40,080 nucleotides of DNA from Acidobacteriaceae bacterium (GTDB taxonomy: Bacteria > Acidobacteriota > Terriglobia > Terriglobales > Acidobacteriaceae), in contig JASHNW010000057.1 of assembly GCA_030041435.1 (NCBI GenBank), positions 1 through 40,080 on the forward strand, read 5' to 3'. The position numbers were made by a program, and so were the translations under genes. The notes under the pieces are model-generated. The model did not search any database. It was not told the origin of the DNA and saw only the letters and a list, made by a program, of their open reading frames with translations. Positions 9,763-17,916 of this stretch are shown here, in pieces. Position 1 is the first letter of the stretch; every line of letters starts with the position of its first letter.

Positions 9763-9776
9763 GTAGGCACTCTACA
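9762..9776. promoter_or_regulatory. Palindrome at the padR start, candidate PadR operator
   Basis: TGTAG and CTACA are perfect 5-bp arms around a 5-bp centre, overlapping the first base of the padR start codon. The same NNTAG-N5-CTANN layout recurs at 21391-21405, upstream of the second PadR/permease locus. Operator function is inferred from position and symmetry. Confidence 0.45.
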
Positions 9777-9872
9777 CCCATAAGGGATAGATTGCCTGCT
9801 TCCTGAACGAAAAACAGGCGGGCGATGACATACATCACCTGTCAAAACTTGCGGCGGCGAAGTTCTGTTGAG

Positions 9873-10592
9873 CTACTGGTCCGGGTTGACCAGGTGGTGG
9901 GCGATGGCGAACATGGCCAGCTCAAGCCGGGTCGAGACGCCCGTCTTATCGAAAATGTTCGAGAGGTGGCGCTTGACTGTCTCTTCGCTCAGGCCGAACT
10001 GCTTCGCTATGTCGCGATTGGAGCAGCCCTCAACGATGCAGGCGACAACTTCCATTTCGCGGGGGGTAAGGCCGAAGGTCTTGCGGTCCGGCACGGCGGC
10101 CTTCTGCATGAGCTCATGGAGCGCCCCGACAAGGTTGACGACGCGGCGGCCACCGATCCAGTAATCGCCGCTGACGACAGCGCGAATGGCGGTGGTGAGG
10201 TGGTCGGCGAGGGCGTCTTTGAGGATGATGCCGCGGGCCCCGATCTGCAGGGCCTCAATGACCTGCTGCGTAGTGATCGTGCTGGTCAGGAGAACGATCT
10301 TGACGCTGGGCGAGCCGCTCATGATGGCGCGCATGGCTTCGAGTCCGGGCAGGCGCGGCATATAGAGGTCGAGCAGCAGGATATCGGGAAGCAGGTCGAG
10401 GGTTTGGGTAATAGCCTCATCGCCGTCGCCGCATTCGCCCACGACCTCGAAGGTACGGTCGGTCTGGAGCATATTGCGGACGCCGATGCGAACCACCGGG
10501 TGATCGTCGGCGAGGAGGATGCGGATGGCCGGCGTTGACGATTTAGCGGGACGAGACGGGGCCGGCTTCGCTGGCCTGGACGGACTGGTCAT
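9873..10592 (-). CDS. NarL/LuxR-type response regulator
   Basis: The protein (239 residues) has a receiver domain at ~23-140 with the acidic pair LLADDHP, phosphoacceptor Asp75 in ILLLDLYMP, Thr/Ser in VLLTST and Lys in GIILKD. A LuxR-type helix-turn-helix follows at ~174-230 (LTPREMEVVACIVEGCSNRDIA then LSEETVKRHLSNIFDKTGV). The first ~20 residues are a Pro/Ala/Ser-rich tail. Its start overlaps the stop of the receiver-HPt gene (10589-10592, ATGA in the coding direction), so the two are translationally coupled and likely act in one phosphorelay. The sensor kinase is not in the window. The target genes are unknown. Confidence 0.94.
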   Translation of the reverse strand: MTSPSRPAKPAPSRPAKSSTPAIRILLADDHPVVRIGVRNMLQTDRTFEVVGECGDGDEAITQTLDLLPDILLLDLYMPRLPGLEAMRAIMSGSPSVKIVLLTSTITTQQVIEALQIGARGIILKDALADHLTTAIRAVVSGDYWIGGRRVVNLVGALHELMQKAAVPDRKTFGLTPREMEVVACIVEGCSNRDIAKQFGLSEETVKRHLSNIFDKTGVSTRLELAMFAIAHHLVNPDQ

Positions 10593-11329
10593 ATCTTCAG
10601 CCTTTCCTTGAGGATAACCTCGGCGCGGAGGAGATAGTCCTCGAGTTCGTCGAGTTTGCTGGAACGATTACCAGAATCGTCAATACCCGCCTCGATAGCT
10701 GAAGCGGTGGCCGAAACCCCGACGGCGCCGATCATCGCGGCTCCGCCTTTGACTGTGTGAGCCTCGCGCCGGACGGCTTCGGGGTCGCCCGAGCGCATCG
10801 CCGCGATGCGGGTTCTGGTGTCGCAGAGGAACGCCGAAACAACCTCTTCGAGCCCGGTAGCAGGCATGGAGTGGCAGAGGCGGTCGAACACGGCGGCATC
10901 GAGGTCGGCGGCCGTGACGGGAGCAGGTGAACTTCGGGACATCCGCGATGGGTTGCGGTGGTCGATGAGGGCGAAGGCGGCGCGGAGATCTTCTGGTTCG
11001 AGCGGCTTTTTGAGGATGCCGTCGTAGCCATCGACCTGCGACGGCGGCGTGGCGCTCATAGCAAACAGAAACGCGCAGGGCGCGTGGGCGCGCAGACGGG
11101 CGGCCAGCTCGGGGCCGGCGAGCGAAGGCATACGCAGGTCTGCGATCACACAGTCGGGAGGCTCGGACTCGGGCTGGCCGTCGAGCAGGGCGAGAGCCTG
11201 TTCGCCTCCGCTTGCCTGAACCACGGTACAGCCCTCAGCCTCGAGAAGGACCGCCGCAATAGCCAGACTAACGGGGTCATCATCGATGGCGAGGATACGG
11301 CGCGGCGGGGGTGTACGGCCGGAATCCAT
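10589..11329 (-). CDS. Receiver-HPt phosphorelay protein
   Basis: This protein (246 residues) combines a receiver domain (~11-125) with a C-terminal histidine phosphotransfer domain (~140-240). Receiver features are the acidic cluster IDDDP (15-19), phosphoacceptor Asp64 in VIADLRMP, the FAMSAT switch segment and Lys107/108 in GILKKPLEP. The HPt signature is REAHTVKGGAAMIGA with His191 as phosphoacceptor. It has no output or kinase domain, so it would relay phosphate from an unlinked hybrid kinase. The likely acceptor is the NarL-type regulator whose start overlaps this gene's stop. Such receiver-HPt pieces are usually the C-terminal part of hybrid kinases; here they stand alone. Confidence 0.9.
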   Translation of the reverse strand: MDSGRTPPPRRILAIDDDPVSLAIAAVLLEAEGCTVVQASGGEQALALLDGQPESEPPDCVIADLRMPSLAGPELAARLRAHAPCAFLFAMSATPPSQVDGYDGILKKPLEPEDLRAAFALIDHRNPSRMSRSSPAPVTAADLDAAVFDRLCHSMPATGLEEVVSAFLCDTRTRIAAMRSGDPEAVRREAHTVKGGAAMIGAVGVSATASAIEAGIDDSGNRSSKLDELEDYLLRAEVILKERLKI

Positions 11330-11468
11330 GTTCGCTGCGATTTTACACAGGTGTCATCTGCTTTCACAGAGCGTTTGTGAACGGGCCACAGAACCTTCGC
11401 CCCAAATGACTTAGTTTCGGGACGCTCCTCTGCGTGTAACTGCTAAGTCTGGGGAAGATGCAGCCTGC

Positions 11469-11903
11469 TCAGCGGATCACCGCGATCAGGATCACGGCCA
11501 CAAGAATGAGAATGATGATCAGCAGCATATTGTTGTCGATCGTGCCGGCGGCGAATTCCTGTTGAGCATGAGCGGCGCGCGCGGACAGATCCGCGAGCTC
11601 GCTGTCGGAGAGACTGGGAATCGCGTTCTGCACCTGCGCTGGATCGATGTGTTTCGATTTCATGGCTCGAAGCGCCGTGGGGGAAGAGAGGAACTGCGTG
11701 AGAGTCCCGATATTCTTCCCACGGGCTGCAGAAGCAGACTGCACCTGCTGCTGCAGCTGCGCCGGGCTCACGAGGTGTGCATCCTGAGCTGGGTTCTGAG
11801 CGGATTGCTGGGCGGGAAGCACCGGCGAATATGCGAAAAGTGAAAGCAGCGCGGACAGCGCAAATCCGCGCGTCAGAAATATGAAAGACCGTCTCGCTTG
11901 CAT
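11469..11903 (-). CDS. Small exported membrane protein, possibly PA2779-like
   Basis: A 144-residue protein of unknown function. It begins with a signal peptide or N-terminal membrane helix (MQARRSFIFLTRGFALSALL, cut plausibly after LPA) and continues with a Gln/Ala-rich segment. A conserved-looking core follows (SKHIDPAQVQNAIPSLSDSE then LADLSARA), and the end is a very hydrophobic C-terminal helix (NNMLLIIILILVAVILIAVIR). The core pattern and C-terminal helix resemble PA2779-type small proteins, but this is from memory and tentative. The start at 11903 was chosen because GGGAG lies seven bases upstream; a longer frame from 12038 gives an implausible leader. It lies downstream of ftsK in the same direction, 146 bp away. 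Confidence 0.7.
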   Translation of the reverse strand: MQARRSFIFLTRGFALSALLSLFAYSPVLPAQQSAQNPAQDAHLVSPAQLQQQVQSASAARGKNIGTLTQFLSSPTALRAMKSKHIDPAQVQNAIPSLSDSELADLSARAAHAQQEFAAGTIDNNMLLIIILILVAVILIAVIR

Positions 11904-12049
11904 GGCGGCTCCCGATAGAGATTTTGATGCCGTGATGAAATCAAGCTGTTCAGATGCGGTCGCTCCGGCAAGGGTTGCCGCATCCCGGGGCTGCGACGAC
12001 TGGGCGAAGACCGGAGTGTGAACGACGTCAGACCGCAAACGAAAATCCT

Positions 12050-14587
12050 TTAACGCAGAGTAGTTTCCACTTCGTTGAGCCAGTCGGGGGGCTTGAGGAT
12101 TTCGCGGGGCTTGGGGCCGTCGGCGGGGCCGACGATGCCGTCGCGCTCCATCATGTCGATCAGGTGCGCGGCGCGGCCGTAGCCAATACGAAGCCTGCGC
12201 TGCAGGAGCGAGGTTGAAGCCTTGCCGAATTCGAGCACCAGCCGGACCGCGTCTTCGAAGAGATCGTCGCTGGCGTCGTCGCCTTCCTCGTCGCCCAGCC
12301 CCGCTTCGCTGCCGCTCCCGTCTTTCGGCGCTTCGAGGAAGCCCTGGACGTATTCGGCCTGGCCCTGCTTCTTCCAGAAATCTGTCACCGCGGCGATTTC
12401 TTTTTCCGTGACAAACGGTGCGTGGACGCGGTGCAGGCGCGAAGTTCCGGGCGGCAGGTAGAGCATGTCGCCGCGGCCCAGCAGGGCTTCTGCTCCGTTG
12501 GCGTCGAGGATGGTGCGGGAGTCGACCTTGGTGGCGAGACGGAAGGAAATGCGCGTGGGAACGTTGGCCTTGATGAGGCCGGTGATGACGTCGACCGAAG
12601 GGCGCTGCGTGGCCAGAACGAGGTGGATACCGACGGCGCGGGCCATTTGCGCCAGGCGCGTGATGGATTCTTCGACGTTGGCCTTGTCGAGCATCATGAG
12701 GTCGGCCAGCTCGTCGATGATGATCATGATGTAAGGAAGCGGTTTCTCTTCCTGGGCTTCTTCAAACAGGCTGGGCGTTGCGGCGTCGAAGAGACGGTTG
12801 TACTGCTCGAGGTTACGGACGCTGCGCGACGCCAGGAGCTTGAGGCGGCGCTCCATCTCGCGGACGGCATTGCGCAGCGCGTTGGCGGCGAGTTTAGGCT
12901 CGGTGATGATGGGCGTGAAGAGGTGCGGGACGCCTTCGTACATGCCCAGCTCGACACGCTTGGGATCGACGAGGATCAGCCGCACCTGCTCGGGCGTTGC
13001 CTTATAGAGCACGGACATGATCATGGCGTTGATGGCCACGGATTTGCCGCTGCCGGTGGAGCCGGCGATGAGCACATGGGGCATGGTGGCGAGGTCGGCG
13101 ACGACGATGCGGCCGTTGATGTCCTTGCCCATGGCGAGGGTCAGCTTGCTCTTCGAGGTGGCGAAGTTTTCGCTCTCGATCACGTCGCGGAGCCAGATGG
13201 TCTCGCGCTCGTCGTTCGGCACCTGAATGCCGACGGTGCTTTTGCCGGCCATGCGCTCGATGAGGATGGATTCGGCTTTGGTGGCGAGACAGAGGTCTTC
13301 GGCGAGACCGGTGACGCGGCTGTACTTGATGCCGGCGTCGGGGCGGAACTCGAAGGTGGTGACAACGGGGCCGGGGTTGATCTGGACGACCTGGCCCAGC
13401 ACGTCGAACTCGGCGCACTTTTCGACCAGCACCTGGGCAGAGGCGCGCAGCGCATCTTCGCGAACGGGCGACGGATCGTCGCTGCGATGGAGCAGCGTGC
13501 TGGGCGGCAGGCGGAATCCGGTAACCGATTTGGAGGCGACCGTTACGGTTCGGACGTCGCTGTCGGCCCGCTCGGTTATCGCGAGCGTGGAGGAGACAGC
13601 ATGCGTAGCCTCGGCGGCTGCTTCACGGCGCGATACCGGCTGCTGACGCAGTGGCGCAGTGGCTGCCGGCGCCAGTTCGGGGTCTGCTTCCAGGATGGCC
13701 AGCGGAGCCGATGCGACCGGCTCGGGCACAACCGTGCGCGGCATCTGGTCCCAGAGTCCCGGAGTGACCGGTATGGACTCAGGTTGCGCGGGCGCATACG
13801 TTTCGGAGAACCCGCCGCGGCGGGCGGGAACGTCCTCTGCGTCCCCGGCAAAGGCGGCAGCGGCGGGAATCTGGCCGGCGCCTGACTTGCGAGCGGCTTT
13901 TTCGGCAGCTTTGCGGGCCTTTGCTGTCTCTTTTTCGTGGATGCGATCGAGTTTGGCCGCGGCGCGGAGTTCCTTTTTCATCGCGCGTGCGCGGCGCCAA
14001 TTGGCCCAGCGGTCTCGCCAGGCGAGCAGAAAGGCGAAGCGGATGCCGAGCCATTCCTTCGCAGTGTTGAAGCTGAATGTGGTGCAAAGGTAAATCGAAG
14101 CCGCAACCAGGGTAATTGTGACGATGCAGGCGCCGGGAAAGTTGAGGAAGCGCACGAGCCAATCGGCGATGAGGCGGCCAGTGAGGCCGGCGACGGGCAA
14201 TCCCCAGGGGAAGTGAGGGTGGTTTGGCAGCAGGCCGAAGAGCGCCGGGGCGAAAAGCAGGCTGAGCACGACGCCGATGGCCCTGGCCGCGGGAGAACCG
14301 GCAGGACGGGAGCGCATCCAGTTCCAGCCGAGAGCGCCGATGAGCAGCGGAAGCAGATAGGCCGAGAGGCCTTCGATCTGCAGGAGGAGATCACCCAGAT
14401 GGGCGCCGAAGGGTCCGATCCAGTTGCGAACGGGGCCCGGGCCGACGGTGTCGAAGGAGGGGTCGGTAGGGTGCCAGGAGACGAGCGAGAGGAAGAGGAG
14501 GATGGCGGAGGCGAGAGCCAGCAAACCCACCAATTCATTCAGGCGGCGGTTGCGGGTCGGGGTGAGGACCAGTCGAACGGGTTTCAT
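12050..14587 (-). CDS. ftsK: DNA translocase FtsK/SpoIIIE
   Basis: The protein has 845 residues from the ATG at 14587. The N-terminal membrane domain carries several helices (residues ~20-180, starting ELVGLLALASAILLFLSLVSW). A variable linker rich in Lys/Arg/Ala follows. The RecA-like motor has Walker A GSTGSGKS near residue 510, Walker B-like IMIIIDELADLMM and the LVLATQRPSVDVITGLIKAN segment. The C-terminal gamma winged-helix domain is FEDAVRLVLEFGKASTSLLQ with YGRAAHLIDMMERDGIVGP. It pumps DNA at the division septum and activates dimer resolution. An upstream in-frame start (14746) would add an unlikely Arg/Pro-rich leader. No clear ribosome-binding site precedes 14587, so the start is the least sure part. 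Confidence 0.95.
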   Translation of the reverse strand: MKPVRLVLTPTRNRRLNELVGLLALASAILLFLSLVSWHPTDPSFDTVGPGPVRNWIGPFGAHLGDLLLQIEGLSAYLLPLLIGALGWNWMRSRPAGSPAARAIGVVLSLLFAPALFGLLPNHPHFPWGLPVAGLTGRLIADWLVRFLNFPGACIVTITLVAASIYLCTTFSFNTAKEWLGIRFAFLLAWRDRWANWRRARAMKKELRAAAKLDRIHEKETAKARKAAEKAARKSGAGQIPAAAAFAGDAEDVPARRGGFSETYAPAQPESIPVTPGLWDQMPRTVVPEPVASAPLAILEADPELAPAATAPLRQQPVSRREAAAEATHAVSSTLAITERADSDVRTVTVASKSVTGFRLPPSTLLHRSDDPSPVREDALRASAQVLVEKCAEFDVLGQVVQINPGPVVTTFEFRPDAGIKYSRVTGLAEDLCLATKAESILIERMAGKSTVGIQVPNDERETIWLRDVIESENFATSKSKLTLAMGKDINGRIVVADLATMPHVLIAGSTGSGKSVAINAMIMSVLYKATPEQVRLILVDPKRVELGMYEGVPHLFTPIITEPKLAANALRNAVREMERRLKLLASRSVRNLEQYNRLFDAATPSLFEEAQEEKPLPYIMIIIDELADLMMLDKANVEESITRLAQMARAVGIHLVLATQRPSVDVITGLIKANVPTRISFRLATKVDSRTILDANGAEALLGRGDMLYLPPGTSRLHRVHAPFVTEKEIAAVTDFWKKQGQAEYVQGFLEAPKDGSGSEAGLGDEEGDDASDDLFEDAVRLVLEFGKASTSLLQRRLRIGYGRAAHLIDMMERDGIVGPADGPKPREILKPPDWLNEVETTLR

Positions 14588-14797
14588 AGGGGACACACGT
14601 CGCACCTTCCGGCTTGAGGCCGGAGGGACGAGCCGAATCCCCAGAGCAGTCTGATTATCGCAGAACCCGGACGCGAGGCGGGGCGAAACGGGGAGGGGGA
14701 ATCGAGGGGGGCAACGGATTCGAGAGGGACGGGAGATGCGATTCACAGGCGAGCCCGGCGGGCATGATCAAGCCAGAAGCCTACTTTCTTGAAATCG

Positions 14798-14827
14798 TCT
14801 TACATCTTGCAATATATCTTACAAGAT
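14798..14827. promoter_or_regulatory. Direct and inverted repeats, candidate operator of the AbrB/MazE-PIN pair
   Basis: TCTTACA occurs at 14798-14804 and again at 14817-14823, 19 bp apart (about two helical turns). ATCTTG (14804-14809) and CAAGAT (14822-14827) form an inverted pair. The block is AT-rich against a GC-rich background and ends 14 bp before the antitoxin start. Autoregulation by AbrB-type antitoxins makes it a likely operator/promoter; function is inferred. Confidence 0.5.
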
Positions 14828-14841
14828 GATATTGTGTTGCT

Positions 14842-15069
14842 ATGGATTCTGTATGTGCGCGACTGAGTGCCAAAGGCCAACTCGTCATTCCGGCCGAACT
14901 GCGCGAAGCGCTGAAGCTCACTGCTGGAACGGAGGTATCGATTCAGCGCCAGGGAAACACACTCGTGTTGCGTCCGATTACGTCGCAGTTCATCCAGAGC
15001 CTTGCCGGATGTACGCGCGGGGCGGGCCATGAACGGGAGCACGCGCATGGCGACGACGAAGAGCGATGA
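14842..15069 (+). CDS. AbrB/MazE-type antitoxin
   Basis: A 75-residue protein with the swapped-hairpin AbrB DNA-binding fold: ARLSAKGQLVIPAELREAL, then LTAGTEVSIQRQGNTLVLRPI. The C-terminal tail is short, charged and His/Glu-rich, as expected for the toxin-binding end. Its stop overlaps the start of the PIN-domain gene (15066-15069, ATGA), the standard antitoxin-first arrangement. It should bind and neutralise the PIN toxin and repress the shared promoter. The AT-rich repeats just upstream are the likely binding site. Confidence 0.88.
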   Translation: MDSVCARLSAKGQLVIPAELREALKLTAGTEVSIQRQGNTLVLRPITSQFIQSLAGCTRGAGHEREHAHGDDEER

Positions 15070-15497
15070 AAACGTTCGTGCTCGATGCCAGCGCCGTCCT
15101 GCGCTTTACTGACAAGGAGCCAGGATATGTGCGCGTCCGCGACCTGTTCGAAGCCGCTGCCCGAGGCGAATTGCGTCTGCTGATCAGCGCAGTGAACTGG
15201 GGGGAGATTGTCCACGCCGTCGCGAAGAGGTGCGGCGCCCAGTCTCAACACATCCTGGACAATCTGGCGTCGTTGCCCATGACCATCGTGCCCGTGGATG
15301 CCGGTGCTGCTTCCCGAGCGGCGCATTTCAAACTCCTTTACGGCGTGCCCTACGCCGACGCGTTTGCAGGAGCGCTGGCGGTTGCGCCGTCCGGGGGTGG
15401 AAACAGCACCCAGGCGGCCACGCTGGTGACAGCGGACAATGACTTCCGGGGAATCCCCGGCGGCAAGATCGACGTCGAGTTTCTGCCAGGAAAATAG
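15066..15497 (+). CDS. PIN-domain ribonuclease toxin (VapC-like)
   Basis: The protein is 143 residues. It has the four acidic positions of PIN nucleases: Asp7 in FVLDASAVLR, Glu in VNWGEIVHAV, Asp in PYADAFAGALA and Asp in TADNDFRGI. VapC-type toxins cleave specific RNAs in a metal-dependent way. Coupled translation with the AbrB-type antitoxin supports a type II toxin-antitoxin role. A small Gly/Ser-rich insertion (SGGGNSTQ) precedes the last strand and is unusual but does not disturb the acidic residues. All key residues are present, so the toxin is probably functional. Confidence 0.88.
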   Translation: MKTFVLDASAVLRFTDKEPGYVRVRDLFEAAARGELRLLISAVNWGEIVHAVAKRCGAQSQHILDNLASLPMTIVPVDAGAASRAAHFKLLYGVPYADAFAGALAVAPSGGGNSTQAATLVTADNDFRGIPGGKIDVEFLPGK

Positions 15498-15531
15498 ACA
15501 GCGATCCGACCCGGCCAGGGTGCGATGGCGG

Positions 15532-16566
15532 TCATTCCCGGCTGCTGCCGTAGATGGCGATGCCCTGGTCGACTTTGTACATCATGTCGGCGGCGCGGGC
15601 GGTGAAGGCGGAGTCGGGGTACTTCTGCTCCATGCGCGTGACTACGCCGTGGGCAAAGTTGCGGTCCTCATCGGCGCGCTTGCCGTTGCCGTCGGCCTCA
15701 CACATATCGCCCGCGGCAGCTTCGCGCCAGGCGGCGTCGTAGAGGGCTTCGGCGGCATTGGGCGAGTCGGGGTGGTCGTCGACGTATCTGAGGTAGTAGC
15801 CGGCTTCCTGCTCGGGGCATTTTTCCGAGCCCTGCCAGTCGCCGCAGAGCTTGTTATCGATGAGGTCGAAGGCGGCGAGGTCGGCCCAGCGCGTGCGGGG
15901 GAAGTACTTGATGACATCCTTCATCTCGTCTTCGTCCATCAGCTCGCGCAGGTAGTTCGCCTTTTCGTGCGCGGAGGGCAGCGTGGAGGCGTCGGTTTTC
16001 TGGATTTGCCAGCGAATGTCAGCCGCGCGGTACATGGCCTCCGGCGTCCAGGGCGATTGCGGGAACATGATGACGACGCGGCGGTAGAGCAGGCGGGCCT
16101 CTTCGGCCATGTGGGGCGGCGGATCGGGGACGGCGGCGGCCTGCTCGGCAGCGTCGGCGGCCCCGAACAGGATGAGATCGCCATGGGGCGTGTTCATGTC
16201 GACGATGCCTTTGTCGATGATCCAGCCGGAGACGGGCTGAGCCTGGTCCTGGCCGCCAAAGACGGGCTGGTCGGACTGGCGGGTGTCCGGCGCGTCGGTG
16301 TTAGCGAAGACTCGCAGCCATTTGCCGCTGCGCTCGACGACCACGATTTCCCGGCCGGGCAGGATGTGAGCCACCTGGTCGGAGGTGTCGTCGGCGCTGG
16401 CGTAGAGATCGGCCTCGCGGACGATGGTGGCGAGGGTGCCGTTCTTCGGCATGTTGACTTTGGGCAGCGGCTTTTGCGCGTGCGCGGCGGTGAGGGAGAC
16501 GGTGGCGAGGGCCAGCACGAGGGCCAGCACGAGGGCGGCGGAATGGCGGACCGACAGGTGAGGCAT
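15532..16566 (-). CDS. Exported protein with SH3-like and TPR-like repeats
   Basis: An exported protein of 344 residues. It has a clear signal peptide (HSAALVLALVLALATVSLTA followed by AHA-Q). The N-terminal half resembles a bacterial SH3 domain (GTLATIVREADLYASADDTS then GREIVVVERSGKWLRVFA and VSGWIIDKGIVDM). The C-terminal half has BamD/YbgF-like helical repeat signatures (LLYRRVVIMFPQSPWTPEAMYRAADI, YYLRYVDDHPDSPNAAEALYDAA, RMEQKYPDSAFTARAADMM) suggestive of a periplasmic scaffold. A GTG at 16605 overlaps the stop of the threonine dehydratase gene (GTGA) and could be the true coupled start. The ATG at 16566 was preferred because it gives a typical signal peptide. Function unknown; envelope or peptidoglycan association is inferred. 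Confidence 0.75.
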   Translation of the reverse strand: MPHLSVRHSAALVLALVLALATVSLTAAHAQKPLPKVNMPKNGTLATIVREADLYASADDTSDQVAHILPGREIVVVERSGKWLRVFANTDAPDTRQSDQPVFGGQDQAQPVSGWIIDKGIVDMNTPHGDLILFGAADAAEQAAAVPDPPPHMAEEARLLYRRVVIMFPQSPWTPEAMYRAADIRWQIQKTDASTLPSAHEKANYLRELMDEDEMKDVIKYFPRTRWADLAAFDLIDNKLCGDWQGSEKCPEQEAGYYLRYVDDHPDSPNAAEALYDAAWREAAAGDMCEADGNGKRADEDRNFAHGVVTRMEQKYPDSAFTARAADMMYKVDQGIAIYGSSRE

Positions 16567-16601
16567 GACGAGGATATGACGAGAAAAGCGTGCGGTTCGT
16601 C

Positions 16602-17603
16602 TCACGGGCGGCTTTCTTCGGCGAGGACGGCTTTCAGAACCTCGGGCTCGACATTGCCACCGCTCATGACGACGACGGCCTTGCGAAAGGGGAGCAGGTC
16701 GGCGGCGTGGAAGAGGATGGCGGCGGCGGAAACTGCGCCGCTGGGTTCCGGGGTAAGCCGGGCGCTGAAGAGCAGGGTGCGCATGGCGGCGCGAATCTCG
16801 TCTTCGCCGACGGTGACGATGTCGTCGACGTAGGCGCGGATGTGTTCGAAGTTACGCAGCCCAAGGGACTGGGTGCGGAGGCCGTCGCAGAGGGTGCGGG
16901 TGGTCTTTTCGGCAGGCCAGGTGACGAGCGAACCCGAGCGGAAGCTTTCCTGAGCATCGGCGGCCAGCTCGGGCTCGACTCCGATGACGCGAACCGCAGG
17001 ATTCGAGAGCTTGATGGCGGTGGCAATGCCGCTGAGCAGCCCGCCGCCGCTGACCGGCGAGAGCACCAGGTCGACGTCAGGCAGGTCTTCGAGGATTTCG
17101 AGGCCGCAGGTGCCCTGGCCGGCGACGATCTGGTCGTCGTCGTAGGGCGGAATCATGACGTAGCCGTGGGCGGCTGCAAGCTCCTCGGCCTTCTCTTTGC
17201 GATCGGAGCTGGCGGGGCCGACTTCGACGATTTCTGCGCCGAGGGCGGAGGTGGCGCGCTTTTTTACCGCGGGCGCGTTCGACGGCATCACGATGACGGC
17301 CTTCGCGCCGGCGACGCCGGCGGCATAGGCGACTCCCTGAGCATGGTTGCCGCTGGAATAGGTGATGACGCCGCGGGAGCGCTGTTCGGGGGTGAGCTGC
17401 GCGATTTTGTTCCAGGCGCCGCGGAGCTTGAAGCTGCCGATGGGCTGCAGGCCTTCGGCTTTGACCCAGACTTCGGCGCCCTCGAGGCCGGGGGCGAAGA
17501 GGCGGACCAGCGGGGTGCGAGCCGCGACGCCGCGGATGCGGGTCCGGGCTTCCTGGAAGGCCTGGAGGGTGAGCAGGGTGGGCGCGGCGGTGGTGGTGGC
17601 CAT
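16602..17603 (-). CDS. Threonine/serine dehydratase (PLP-dependent, no ACT domain)
   Basis: A fold-type II PLP enzyme of 333 residues. The Schiff-base Lys59 lies in PIGSFKLRGA, the substrate loop in SSGNHAQGVAYAA and the phosphate-binding Gly loop in SGGGLLSGIA. It ends shortly after VVVMSGGNVE, with no C-terminal regulatory ACT-like domain. This is the size of catabolic threonine dehydratase and serine racemase-like enzymes, which form 2-oxobutyrate or pyruvate plus ammonia. Without the regulatory domain, feedback control by isoleucine is unlikely. Start ATG at 17603. The downstream exported-protein gene begins at or just after its stop, suggesting an operon although the functions seem unrelated. 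Which amino acid is preferred cannot be told. Confidence 0.9.
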   Translation of the reverse strand: MATTTAAPTLLTLQAFQEARTRIRGVAARTPLVRLFAPGLEGAEVWVKAEGLQPIGSFKLRGAWNKIAQLTPEQRSRGVITYSSGNHAQGVAYAAGVAGAKAVIVMPSNAPAVKKRATSALGAEIVEVGPASSDRKEKAEELAAAHGYVMIPPYDDDQIVAGQGTCGLEILEDLPDVDLVLSPVSGGGLLSGIATAIKLSNPAVRVIGVEPELAADAQESFRSGSLVTWPAEKTTRTLCDGLRTQSLGLRNFEHIRAYVDDIVTVGEDEIRAAMRTLLFSARLTPEPSGAVSAAAILFHAADLLPFRKAVVVMSGGNVEPEVLKAVLAEESRP

Positions 17604-17778
17604 GAAATTTATTGTGAACCAGGCAGCGGCCTGGCGGCGAGGCCGTGGGCGAGCCCTCCACCAGGATCGCCCTAAGACGGGTTACAGGTTACGGGTGCGC
17701 CTGCGGTGCGACCCACGCCTCGGGCAAAATCAGCCGTGCGGGGTGCGCGGATTTCCCACATCTGTCAGCGTCAGGTAT

Positions 17779-17825
17779 CCCACCCTGTCGCGTGCAAAGG
17801 CAGACGCGACAAGGATGGGGCACCC
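17779..17825. repeat. 47-bp dispersed palindromic repeat, copy 1
   Basis: A 47-bp sequence bounded by CCCACCC and GGGGCACCC, with inner arms TGTCGCGT and ACGCGACA around GCAAAGGCAG. It matches the copy at 32574-32620 in 45 of 47 positions. It lies between genes and is of the REP-like intergenic type. Confidence 0.85.
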
Positions 17826-17848
17826 GGGGGGCGGGGAGCGGGGCAGGA

Positions 17849-17877
17849 AAAATTTTCGCCGGTAAAAATCGGCGAAA
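17849..17877 (-). terminator. Rho-independent terminator-like hairpin after the Cys-rich gene
   Basis: The arms TTTCGCCG (17854-17861) and CGGCGAAA (17870-17877) enclose an 8-base loop. Read on the minus strand the stem is followed by ATTTTTCC. It stands 39 bp past the stop of the gene at 17917, the right place for its terminator. Confidence 0.65.
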
Positions 17878-17916
17878 TACTTTGTTTTCGGGTAGCTACG
17901 GATTCGGTTTGAGGCC

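Larger units (their letters stand above)
17604..17916. other. Intergenic region between threonine dehydratase and the Cys-rich gene
   Basis: No convincing gene is seen. It holds one 47-bp dispersed palindromic repeat (17779-17825), a terminator-like hairpin (17849-17877) and, at its left end, the leader of the threonine dehydratase gene. Confidence 0.6.

Noticed and set aside
9794-9819. GCCTG/CAGGC inverted pair between padR and the NarL regulator
   Set aside because: Five-base arms 16 bases apart are expected by chance in GC-rich DNA.
14605-14627. Hairpin CCTTCCGGC/GCCGGAGGG just upstream of ftsK
   Set aside because: The stem is imperfect, has no T-tract, and lies in a leader rather than after a gene; too weak to call a terminator or repeat.
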